Shown here in pieces: positions 1 to 11,880 of a DNA stretch of 64,000 nt. The notes under the pieces are model-generated. The model was not told the origin of the DNA and searched no databases. It worked only from the letters and a program-made list of their open reading frames with translations. This stretch comes from Demequina mangrovi. Its GTDB lineage: Bacteria; Actinomycetota; Actinomycetes; Actinomycetales; Demequinaceae. Position 1 is the first letter of the stretch, and every line of letters begins with the position of its first letter. The translations under genes and the position numbers were made by a program. The stretch covers positions 126,168-190,167 of the forward strand of contig NZ_BBLU01000007.1 of assembly GCF_000759715.1 (NCBI RefSeq), given 5' to 3'.

Positions 1-199
1 TCAGGCCGTCTCTCACCGCGACACGCGCGCGACGCGCCGGGACGACCGAAACGTTCGCCACAACGGATCCTCCCGGCGCGAGCGTGATCAGGGCGGCACC
101 ATCCGCGAGGCCGCGACGCACCCGATACGTCCCCTCACCCGCGCGCACGAGGACCGACGCCGCCTCCGGAGCGGACCCTCATGGGCCGCTACGTCCCAT

Positions 200-480
200 C
201 TGAGGCCCTGAGAGCCCTATTTCCCTCACAAATGTGGAAAACTCTGTGGACGCCCGTGGACAGCATGCTCAGTCCACAGGGGACGGCCTGTGAAGAATTA
301 CAGGAATCCCGGGGTGGTCGATCCGCCCGTCCCAAGCCCGTCCCCAGACGCAGCTGGACTCGCCCTCAGGATTCGCACATGATGAATCACAAGTTTTCCA
401 GGCGCGACGCGAGAACTCCACAGAATCCACGGTCCCTAATACGACTATGAGACCAACTTCTTGTGATTCTCCACATGGCC
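200..480. other. Probable oriC segment with DnaA-box-like sites upstream of dnaN
   Basis: This is a relatively AT-rich, gene-free stretch. DnaA-box-like sequences are visible: TTTTCCACA on the minus strand at 233-241, minus-strand GTCCACA at 245-251, GTGGACAG at 256-263, GTCCACAGG at 272-280, CTCCACAG near 416-423 and TTCTCCACA at 467-475. In actinobacteria oriC normally lies between dnaA and dnaN, so this is probably its dnaN-proximal part. dnaA is not in the window. Bases 1-200 hold no gene that I can support. Confidence 0.6.
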
Positions 481-582
481 TTCATCTGAGCCCGCGCGCC
501 GACGCCCGCCCGCCGGGTGGAAGGGCCTCCCGGCATCGTCGGACCCGTGGCATAGTCTGTGTTCGGAATCAGAGGAGCAAGC

Positions 583-1710
583 ATGAAGTTCACCGTCGAG
601 CGCGACGTTCTGGCAGACGCCGTCGCATGGACGTCGCGTGCCGTGCCGGCACGCCCCCCGGTCCCCGTACTCGCGGGCGTCCGCATCACCGCGGACGCCG
701 AGGGTCTCGTGCGTCTCGCGAGCTTCGACTACGAGGTGTCCGCGCGCGGTGAGTTCCCCGCCGATGTCGAGGAGGCCGGCGAGGTCCTCGTCAGCGGGCG
801 TCTCCTGCGCGAGATCGCGAACGCGCTCCCGCACAAGCCGGTCGAGCTGTCGCTCGAGGGCACCAAGGTGTCCGTGACGTGCGGCGCCTCGCGCTTCACG
901 CTCGCGACGATGCCGGTCGACCAGTACCCCTCGCTTCCCGAGCTTCCCGAGCACTCCGGCACCATCGACGGCGCAACGCTGCAGCAGGCGGTCGCGCAGG
1001 TGACCTCGGCAGCCTCGCGTGACGAGACGCTCCCGATCCTCACCGGCGTGCGGGTCGAGATCGAGGGCTCGCACATCTCGCTGCTCGCGACCGATCGCTA
1101 CCGCCTCGCGCTGCGCGAGCTCGAGTGGACGCCGTCGCAGCCCGACATCAGCGCCGTGGCCCTGGTGCGAGCGAAGACCCTGGCAGACACCGCGAAGGCG
1201 CTCGGTGCCGGTGAGGTCACCGTCGCGCTGAGCTCCGGTCAGGGCATGGACCTCATCGGTTTCGAGGCCGGCGGCCTGGTCACCACGTCGCTGCTCATGG
1301 ACGGCGATTACCCGCAGGTGCGCCGCCTGTTCCCCGACTCGAGCCCCATCACGGCGACCGTCCGCACGCAGGACCTCATCGACGCCACCCGACGCGTCGC
1401 GCTCGTCGCCGAGCGGAACTCGTCGGTGCGGCTGGCCTTCGCCGAGGGCGAGGTCACCCTCGACGCCGGGCAGTCCGACGACGCCCAGGCCTCCGAGGCG
1501 CTCACCGCGCACCTCCACGGCGAGCCCATCACCGTCGCGTTCAACCCGCAGTACCTGCTCGACGGCCTCTCGGCGCTGGGCAGCGACTTCGTGCAGCTGG
1601 GCTTCACTCAGGAGACCAAGCCCGTCGAGTTCGTCGGGCTCTCCGAGCCGGGTGGCGAGGTCGCGGCGGACTTCCGCTACCTCCTCGTGCCCATCCGTAT
1701 CGCCTCGTAG
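583..1710 (+). CDS. dnaN: DNA polymerase III subunit beta (sliding clamp)
   Basis: A 375-residue protein with the normal length and three-domain organisation of DnaN. It starts MKFTVERD and ends [10 protein letters not shown], the usual actinobacterial clamp terminus. The clamp encircles DNA and tethers the replicative polymerase and other enzymes. I chose the ATG preceded by AGAGGAG at 571-577, because a start eight codons upstream would lie before this ribosome binding site. A possible -10 (TAGTCT) is at 553-558. The stop overlaps the recF start by one base (TAGTG), so the two are translationally coupled. The gene is the first of the replication operon next to oriC. Confidence 0.97.
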   Translation: MKFTVERDVLADAVAWTSRAVPARPPVPVLAGVRITADAEGLVRLASFDYEVSARGEFPADVEEAGEVLVSGRLLREIANALPHKPVELSLEGTKVSVTCGASRFTLATMPVDQYPSLPELPEHSGTIDGATLQQAVAQVTSAASRDETLPILTGVRVEIEGSHISLLATDRYRLALRELEWTPSQPDISAVALVRAKTLADTAKALGAGEVTVALSSGQGMDLIGFEAGGLVTTSLLMDGDYPQVRRLFPDSSPITATVRTQDLIDATRRVALVAERNSSVRLAFAEGEVTLDAGQSDDAQASEALTAHLHGEPITVAFNPQYLLDGLSALGSDFVQLGFTQETKPVEFVGLSEPGGEVAADFRYLLVPIRIAS

Positions 1711-2834
1711 TGCGCGTCACCCATATCCAGCTCGCCGACTTCCGCTCGTATCCGCAGGCAGAAGTCGAGCTGGGTCCGGGCGTCACCACGTTCGTCGGCC
1801 GCAACGGCCAGGGGAAGACCAACCTCGTCGAGGCGGTCCGCTACCTCTCGGTGCTCGGCTCGCACCGCGTCGCCTCCGACGCGCCGCTGATCCGGTTCGG
1901 TGCCGAGCGGGCCATCGTGCGCGCCAAGGTCGAGAAGGCGGGGAGGTCTCTCGGTCTCGAGGTCACGCTGACGAGCGGTCGGGCGAACACCGCGCGTCTC
2001 AACCGCGGGGCGGCGCGACCGCGCGACCTGCTCGGGATCCTCCGCACCGTGCTGTTCGCACCCGAGGACCTCGCCCTGGTCAAGGGCGACCCGTCGGGAC
2101 GTCGGCAGCTGCTCGACGAGCTCTGCGTCGCGCTGCAGCCCGCCGTCGCCGGTGACCTCGCCGACTACGAGCGGGTGCTGCGCCAGCGCACCTCGATGCT
2201 CAAGACCTCGCGCAATGCACGCGGCGACCTCACGATGCTCGACATCTGGGACGAGAAGCTCGCGGAGCTGGGCAGCCGCATCGTCGCCGCGCGGCTGCGC
2301 GCGGTCGCGGCGCTCGCCCCGTACGTGCAGGCCGCGTACCAGGACGTCGCCCCGGATGGCGGGGACTGCGCCATCTCCTATGCGTCGTCCCTGGCCGAGA
2401 CTCTTCCGAAGGAGGCGTCCGAGCTGTCGGAGCTGCTCCTGGCGAAGCTCCGCGAGGTCCGACCCAAGGAGCTCGAGCGCGGGGTCACGCTCGCAGGTCC
2501 GCAACGGGACGACCTCGAGATCCGGCTCGGCGGGATGCCGGCGAAGGGCTATGCGAGCCACGGCGAGTCGTGGTCGTGCGCCCTCGCCCTGCGTATCGGC
2601 ACCTACGACCTCCTCACCTCGGAGACCGGACCCGACTCGGATGAGGACGGCGAGCCGGTGCTGATCCTCGACGACGTCTTCGCGGAGCTCGACGCGGGGC
2701 GACGCACGGCGCTGGCGGCGCGCCTCGAGCGCGCGAGCCAGGTGCTCATCACGGCGGCGGTGGCCGAGGACGTCCCCGCAGCCCTCGCCGGACGGGTGAT
2801 CCCGGTGACCAAGGGACGGGTCGGCGATGAGTGA
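1710..2834 (+). CDS. recF: DNA replication and repair protein RecF
   Basis: A 374-residue SMC-like ATPase that helps load RecA at single-strand gaps. The Walker A motif GRNGQGKT is at residues 30-37, the signature region [13 protein letters not shown] near residue 273, and Walker B ([11 protein letters not shown]) near 313. The start is GTG, sharing its G with the dnaN stop codon. The 3' end overlaps the next gene by 8 bases, so dnaN, recF and dciA form one tightly coupled unit. Length and order match other actinobacteria. Confidence 0.96.
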   Translation: MRVTHIQLADFRSYPQAEVELGPGVTTFVGRNGQGKTNLVEAVRYLSVLGSHRVASDAPLIRFGAERAIVRAKVEKAGRSLGLEVTLTSGRANTARLNRGAARPRDLLGILRTVLFAPEDLALVKGDPSGRRQLLDELCVALQPAVAGDLADYERVLRQRTSMLKTSRNARGDLTMLDIWDEKLAELGSRIVAARLRAVAALAPYVQAAYQDVAPDGGDCAISYASSLAETLPKEASELSELLLAKLREVRPKELERGVTLAGPQRDDLEIRLGGMPAKGYASHGESWSCALALRIGTYDLLTSETGPDSDEDGEPVLILDDVFAELDAGRRTALAARLERASQVLITAAVAEDVPAALAGRVIPVTKGRVGDE

Positions 2835-3447
2835 CGACCGGGAGGATGCGGTGCCGGACCTCGGTGAGGCCGAGGGCGCCGGCGAGCAGCCGGATCCGAT
2901 CATCGCTCCTGATGAGAAGCAGGATTCCGCGGAGGAGCCGCTGGTCCCCGTCGACGCCGCGCGCATGGCTCGCGAGGCGCTCGAGCGCGCGCGAGCAGCG
3001 GCTCGGCAGCGGGGCGCCATGCGGACCAGTCCCAAGCGCGGTCGTAAGCAGCGCGCGGAGGCCCGCCGCTCGACCGAGCCGTATACCAACGGTCGCGACC
3101 CGGCTCCGATGAGCGACGCGGTGGCCTCGCTGCTCCGCCGCATGGGCTGGACCGAGCAGATCGAGGTCTCGTCGGTGACCGGCCGGTGGCGCGAGGTGAT
3201 CGGCGACCGGATCGCGGATCATTGCGAACCGCTCGGCTTCGACGAGGGCGTGCTCACCGTCAAGGCCACGTCGACCGCGTGGGCGACGCAGCTGCAGATG
3301 ATGTCGGGCCAGATCCGGCACCGCATCAACGAGGAGTTCGGGCGGGAGATCGTCACGGAGCTCAAGGTGCTCGGCCCGACCGCGAGGTCGTGGACCAAGG
3401 GACCGCGCACGGTGAAGGGCCGCGGTCCCCGCGACACCTACGGGTGA
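2827..3447 (+). CDS. DciA family protein (DUF721), probable replicative helicase loader/operator
   Basis: A 206-residue protein. The N-terminal third is acidic and then Arg-rich and low in complexity. The C-terminal part (about 95-190) is the DUF721 domain, recognisable by [15 protein letters not shown] and by [18 protein letters not shown]721 is now called DciA, the ancestral DnaB-helicase operator in bacteria without DnaC or DnaI. That role is family knowledge and was not tested here. The gene overlaps the recF 3' end by 8 bases. A hairpin follows it. Confidence 0.9.
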   Translation: MSDDREDAVPDLGEAEGAGEQPDPIIAPDEKQDSAEEPLVPVDAARMAREALERARAAARQRGAMRTSPKRGRKQRAEARRSTEPYTNGRDPAPMSDAVASLLRRMGWTEQIEVSSVTGRWREVIGDRIADHCEPLGFDEGVLTVKATSTAWATQLQMMSGQIRHRINEEFGREIVTELKVLGPTARSWTKGPRTVKGRGPRDTYG

Positions 3448-3466
3448 TCGACGGACGGAGCACCCC

Positions 3467-3490
3467 GGTGCCCCCATAAATAAGGGCACC
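3467..3490 (+). terminator. Hairpin after the dnaN-recF-dciA unit
   Basis: Inverted repeat GGTGCCC (3467-3473) and GGGCACC (3484-3490) around an AT-rich 10-nt loop, 20 bases after the dciA stop. It has no U-tract, so it could equally be a processing site. Confidence 0.5.
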
Positions 3491-3694
3491 ATGTGACATT
3501 ACGCACATCTGTTTCGTCGAGAGTGCCCGTTTCCGTCTGCCTACGCTTCTCGGGCCGCACGCGGCGGAGGCGCGCTGGGGGCGTGTCCGCTGCAGTGTCA
3601 ACCGACGTCGCGCATCGCGCGTCCAGGTGACTGAGCGGCTCTAGACACCGAGACGACACACCCGAGCCGAGGGGCCTGGGCTGAGGGAGAAGCG

Positions 3695-4474
3695 ATGACC
3701 GACCAGACCATCACCGACGAGAACGAGACCGTCACCGACGCGCCCAAGAAGCAGAACTGGTTCGCGCGCCACAAGATTCTCACCGGAGTCGGAGCCGTCG
3801 CCGTCATCGCGATCGCCATGAACACCGGCGGCGGCGACGAGGCTCCCGCCGAGGACGATGCAGCGACCGTCGAGCAGCAGATCGAGGACGCGGCGGACGC
3901 CGAGGTCGACGAGGTCGACGAGGCCCAGCCGGCGGCCGACGCCGAGGCTGACGAGGCCGATGCGGCCGCCGAGGTGGTCGTCGAGGATGAACCCGAGAAC
4001 GCGAAGCCGGAGGCGCCGAGCAAGGAGGCCGAGCAGGCCCTCGAGCAGGCGGAGTCCTACCTCGAGTTCTCCTCCTTCTCCGAGGCGGGCCTCTTCGATC
4101 AGCTCACGTCCGACTACGGCAGCCAGTTCACCGACGAGGCCGCCACCTGGGCGCTCGAGAACGTCGAGGTGAACTGGAAGGACGAGGCCCTCGAGCAGGC
4201 GCAGTCGTACATCGACACCATGCCCTTCTCGGAGGCGGGTCTCTACGACCAGATGACGAGCGAGTACGGCAGCCAGTTCACTGCGAAGCAGGCCGAGTAC
4301 GCGGTCGCGAACGTCGAGGTGGACTGGATGGCCGAGGCGGTCGAGCAGGCCGAGTCCTACCTCGACACGATGACGTTCAGCCGCGCGGGCCTCATCGACC
4401 AGATGACGAGCGAGTACGGCAGCCAGTTCACCCAGGCGCAGGCGGAGCACGCCGCGAACCAGGTCGGGTTCTGA
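3695..4474 (+). CDS. Membrane-anchored protein with three Ltp-type repeats
   Basis: A 259-residue protein with a short cytoplasmic N-terminus, one membrane segment at about 28-42, a very acidic Ala/Glu/Asp linker (about 48-112) and three tandem repeats of about 48 residues (113-160, 162-208, 210-257). Each repeat has the form A-(L/V)-E-Q-A-x-S-Y-(L/I)-x(8)-GL-x-DQ(L/M)TS(D/E)YGSQFT. This is the lipoprotein-Ltp repeat (PF07553 type). In the streptococcal phage TP-J34 protein Ltp, this repeat blocks DNA injection by superinfecting phage. Here a membrane segment replaces the lipobox. The role in this organism is unknown: phage exclusion or envelope binding are inferences. A good RBS (GAGGGAGAAG) precedes the ATG. 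A strong terminator follows it. Confidence 0.75.
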   Translation: MTDQTITDENETVTDAPKKQNWFARHKILTGVGAVAVIAIAMNTGGGDEAPAEDDAATVEQQIEDAADAEVDEVDEAQPAADAEADEADAAAEVVVEDEPENAKPEAPSKEAEQALEQAESYLEFSSFSEAGLFDQLTSDYGSQFTDEAATWALENVEVNWKDEALEQAQSYIDTMPFSEAGLYDQMTSEYGSQFTAKQAEYAVANVEVDWMAEAVEQAESYLDTMTFSRAGLIDQMTSEYGSQFTQAQAEHAANQVGF

Positions 4475-4506
4475 TCTGAGCGAGTCAGGGCGCGTCCCTG
4501 GCGCAT

Positions 4507-4543
4507 GCACGCCGCCGCCGGCCTTGGGTCGGCGGCGGCGTGC
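4507..4543 (+). terminator. Terminator after the Ltp-repeat gene
   Basis: Perfect 14-bp inverted repeat: GCACGCCGCCGCCG at 4507-4520 and its complement at 4530-4543, with a 9-nt loop, followed by a T-containing tail. Confidence 0.75.
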
Positions 4544-4602
4544 GTCGTTCTCCGGCAGGCGACGGGCTGGGACCGAAGTCGGATCACAACCCAGGGGAAC
4601 CT

Positions 4603-9578
<4,976 letters not shown>

Positions 9579-9590
9579 TCCCGAGCCGAA

Positions 9591-9629
9591 CAGGAGGGGC
9601 CGGTCGCATCGCGCGACCGGCCCCTCCTG
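9591..9629 (+). terminator. gyrA terminator
   Basis: Perfect 17-bp inverted repeat (9591-9607 with 9613-9629) and a 5-nt loop, starting 12 bases after the gyrA stop. Confidence 0.85.
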
Positions 9630-9653
9630 CATACCCGGCCCCTCCTGCATACC
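9618..9653 (+). repeat. 18-bp tandem repeat duplicating the terminator 3' arm
   Basis: CGGCCCCTCCTGCATACC occurs twice head to tail (9618-9635 and 9636-9653). The first copy contains the 3' arm of the gyrA terminator, so either copy could pair with the 5' arm. Confidence 0.8.
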
Positions 9654-9695
9654 GGCCCGCCTCTCCTCCGCCGCTCCCCGCATCGTCCCGCCGGA

Positions 9696-9755
9696 ATGGG
9701 GCATCGACGGACGCCTCAGCGACATCGATGCTTCGCATGGGGCGCTCACCGTCGC
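9696..9755 (+). repeat. 60-bp dimeric ATGGGGC element, copy 1
   Basis: Two related 19-bp boxes, ATGGGGCATCGACGGACGC (9696-9714) and ATGGGGCGCTCACCGTCGC (9737-9755), start exactly 41 bases apart. Two further copies with the same spacing lie at 33942-34069. It sits between the gyrA terminator and the ABC exporter. Function unknown. Confidence 0.65.
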
Positions 9756-9822
9756 TCCCCGTCCCCGTCGCGAGAGGCGTAGCGTTCTTCCCGGGGGAGC
9801 ACGGGGCGTCCGAGGCGGGGAC

Positions 9823-10713
9823 ATGGCCGATGCGATCGTGGTGGAGGGGCTCGAGAAGTCCTTCGGTGACCAGCGCGTGCTGGACGGCATCCGGTTCTCC
9901 GTGGCGCGCGGCAGCATCGTGGCGCTGCTCGGCGAGAACGGGGCCGGCAAGACCACCACGCTGAGGATCCTCACGACCGTGACGCCGGCGGACGCCGGAA
10001 GGGTCGCGGTCGCGGGCCATGACGTGGCGTCCGCGGGCCGCGAGGTGCGCCGGCGCATCTCCGCCACGGGGCAAAACGTCTCCGTCGACGCGACACTCAC
10101 CGGCGCCGAGAACCTCGAGCTCATGGGCGAGCTCCGGGGTCTGAGCAGGCGCGACGCCCGAGTGCGCGCGCAGGAGCTGCTCGAGCGGTCGGGCCTCAGC
10201 GACGCGGGCCGCAAGCGCGTCCGCACCTACTCGGGCGGCATGCGCCGGCGGCTCGACCTCGCGCTGTCGATGGTCGCGCCCGCCGACGTGGTGTTCCTCG
10301 ACGAGCCCACCACCGGGCTCGACACGCGTGCACGCTCGGCGCTGTGGGAGCGGGTCCGCGAGCTCGCCGAGGCGGGGGCCGCCGTGCTGGTCACCACGCA
10401 GTATCTCGAGGAGGCGGACGCCCTCGCTGATCGGGTGCTCGTGCTCCACCGCGGGCGCATCGTCGCCGAGGGGACACCCGCGGAGCTCAAGGCACGGATG
10501 GGAGGCGCGACCGTCGCGGTGGTCGACGGCGACGGCGCGGAGGTCGACTCGGAGGGATCCGACGGCACGGCCGCAGGCCTGCGCGATGCGCTCGCGCGGC
10601 TCGAGGCGCGCGGAGCCCTCGGTGCGGACAGCGTCATCGCGGTCCATGCCGCCACGCTCGACGACGTGTTCCGTCGCCTCACCGACGACGATGGCGATGA
10701 GGCCCCGCGGTGA
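9823..10713 (+). CDS. ABC transporter ATP-binding protein, DrrA/daunorubicin-resistance type
   Basis: A 296-residue ATPase. Walker A GENGAGKT is at 37-44. The signature is YSGGMRRRLDLA, Walker B VVFLDEPTTGLD, and the switch region TTQYLEEAD has Gln in place of the usual His, as in DrrA proteins. The C-terminal extension ending near TLDDVFRRLT is also typical of DrrA. It should energise export by the permease encoded next, with which it shares a GTGA stop/start overlap. The substrate is unknown. The ATG was chosen because the family N-terminus begins there; upstream sequence in this frame is non-coding. Confidence 0.88.
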   Translation: MADAIVVEGLEKSFGDQRVLDGIRFSVARGSIVALLGENGAGKTTTLRILTTVTPADAGRVAVAGHDVASAGREVRRRISATGQNVSVDATLTGAENLELMGELRGLSRRDARVRAQELLERSGLSDAGRKRVRTYSGGMRRRLDLALSMVAPADVVFLDEPTTGLDTRARSALWERVRELAEAGAAVLVTTQYLEEADALADRVLVLHRGRIVAEGTPAELKARMGGATVAVVDGDGAEVDSEGSDGTAAGLRDALARLEARGALGADSVIAVHAATLDDVFRRLTDDDGDEAPR

Positions 10714-11462
10714 ACGCCGTCCTGCCGTTCACCCGCCGCGCCGTCCTTCACGCGGTCCGCGATGTGGAGACGCTGATCGAGTCGGTGCTGCTCCCCGTGG
10801 TGCTCATGCTCATGTTCGTCTACGTGTTTGGAGGGGCGCTCGCGGGCCGCAGCGAGGCGTACCTCGACTTCGTGGTGCCGGCCGTGGTGCTCGTCTGCGC
10901 GGGGTTCGGCGCCGCGACCACGGCCGTGTCGGTAGCGCGGGACATGAACGAGGGCATGATGGATCGCTTCCGCACGATGGACGTGCCGCGTTGGGCGCCG
11001 ATGCTGGGCCACGTCCTGTCCTCGGTGCTGCGCAACCTCGTCGCGACAGCGGTGGTGATCGCGGTCGCCATGCTGCTCGGCTACCGCCCGGGGGCAGGTC
11101 CGCTCGACTGGCTCGGATTGCTCGCGGCGGTGACGATGTGGGTCCTCGCGATCACCTCGGTCTTCGCCGCGATCGGCGTCGCGGCCCGGTCGGTCGAGGC
11201 GGCGAGCGGTTACGGCTTCGCCCTGCTCTTCCTCCCCTACGCGTCGAGCGCCTTCGTGCCGATCGAGACGATGCCGACGTGGCTCCAGGGCTTCGCCCGC
11301 CATCAGCCCATGACGCCGGTGGTCGACACGATGCGCGCCTTCCTCGGCGGCGAGAGCCCAGGCTCCTCGGCGGGGGTGATGACGGTGTGGTGCGCAGCGA
11401 TCACGCTGCTGGGCCTGGCCGGCGCCGGCTGGGCCTTCGCGCGGCGGCAGCCGCGGATCTGA
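10710..11462 (+). CDS. ABC-2 type transporter permease (DrrB-like)
   Basis: A 250-residue membrane protein with about six hydrophobic segments, starting with a GTG that overlaps the stop of the ATPase gene. The central NEGMMDRFRTMDVPR loop and the late FVPIETMPTWLQGFARHQPMTPVVD segment are characteristic of DrrB-type permeases. The pair should form a 2+2 exporter for a hydrophobic drug or lipid. The substrate cannot be read from the sequence. Confidence 0.87.
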   Translation: MNAVLPFTRRAVLHAVRDVETLIESVLLPVVLMLMFVYVFGGALAGRSEAYLDFVVPAVVLVCAGFGAATTAVSVARDMNEGMMDRFRTMDVPRWAPMLGHVLSSVLRNLVATAVVIAVAMLLGYRPGAGPLDWLGLLAAVTMWVLAITSVFAAIGVAARSVEAASGYGFALLFLPYASSAFVPIETMPTWLQGFARHQPMTPVVDTMRAFLGGESPGSSAGVMTVWCAAITLLGLAGAGWAFARRQPRI

Positions 11463-11521
11463 CCGGGGCGCGTCCCGGCCCCTCTTGATAGATTCCGAGG
11501 AGCGCACGAACGGAGGCACAC

Positions 11522-11821
11522 GTGGCTGGTCGCGGTTTCTGGTTCGGCGTGGGCGGGCTGGTGTGCGCGATCATCGCGCTCGTGCTGTTCTGGGTGCCCG
11601 TCGCCGGCGTCATCGTCGCGGTGATCGCGACGGCGCTGTCCGTCACCGCGCTCGTGCTCGGCGTGCGGGACCGCAGCGGCTCGGGTATCGCGCTCGGGGT
11701 GATCGTCACCCTGGCGTCGCTGATCGCGCTGCTCCTCGGGATCGCCTTCACGGGGATCTTCGGCGAGGGCGTGACCCCCACCTCGGACGAGGTGACGGAG
11801 CAGGCGGCGGCCTTCGGCTGA
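11522..11821 (+). CDS. Small membrane protein, DUF4190-like
   Basis: A 99-residue protein with two or three hydrophobic segments (about 6-45 and 52-78) separated by a short charged loop VRDRSGSG, and an acidic tail. GGAGG is nine bases before the GTG start. The pattern resembles the short DUF4190 membrane proteins common in actinobacteria. No function is assigned. It lies 59 bases after the exporter permease and may be co-transcribed. Confidence 0.7.
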   Translation: MAGRGFWFGVGGLVCAIIALVLFWVPVAGVIVAVIATALSVTALVLGVRDRSGSGIALGVIVTLASLIALLLGIAFTGIFGEGVTPTSDEVTEQAAAFG

Positions 11822-11829
11822 CATGACGA

Positions 11830-11862
11830 CGCCGCACCGCCCCCCGAAGGGACGATGCGGCG
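11830..11862. terminator. Bidirectional terminator between convergent genes
   Basis: CGCCGCA (11830-11836) pairs with TGCGGCG (11856-11862) between two convergent stop codons. The right arm includes a copy of the GGACGATGC motif. Confidence 0.6.
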
Positions 11863-11880
11863 TGTCGGTCCGTAGGGGCG

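Noticed and set aside
1..148. A minus-strand open frame running off the left edge (about 49 codons from a GTG)
   Set aside because: Codon bias looks acceptable, but there is no well-placed RBS and no recognisable family. Too short to support as a gene.
181..450. An 89-codon plus-strand open frame in the oriC region
   Set aside because: Arg/Ser/Pro-rich, no RBS, and it runs through the DnaA-box-like sites.
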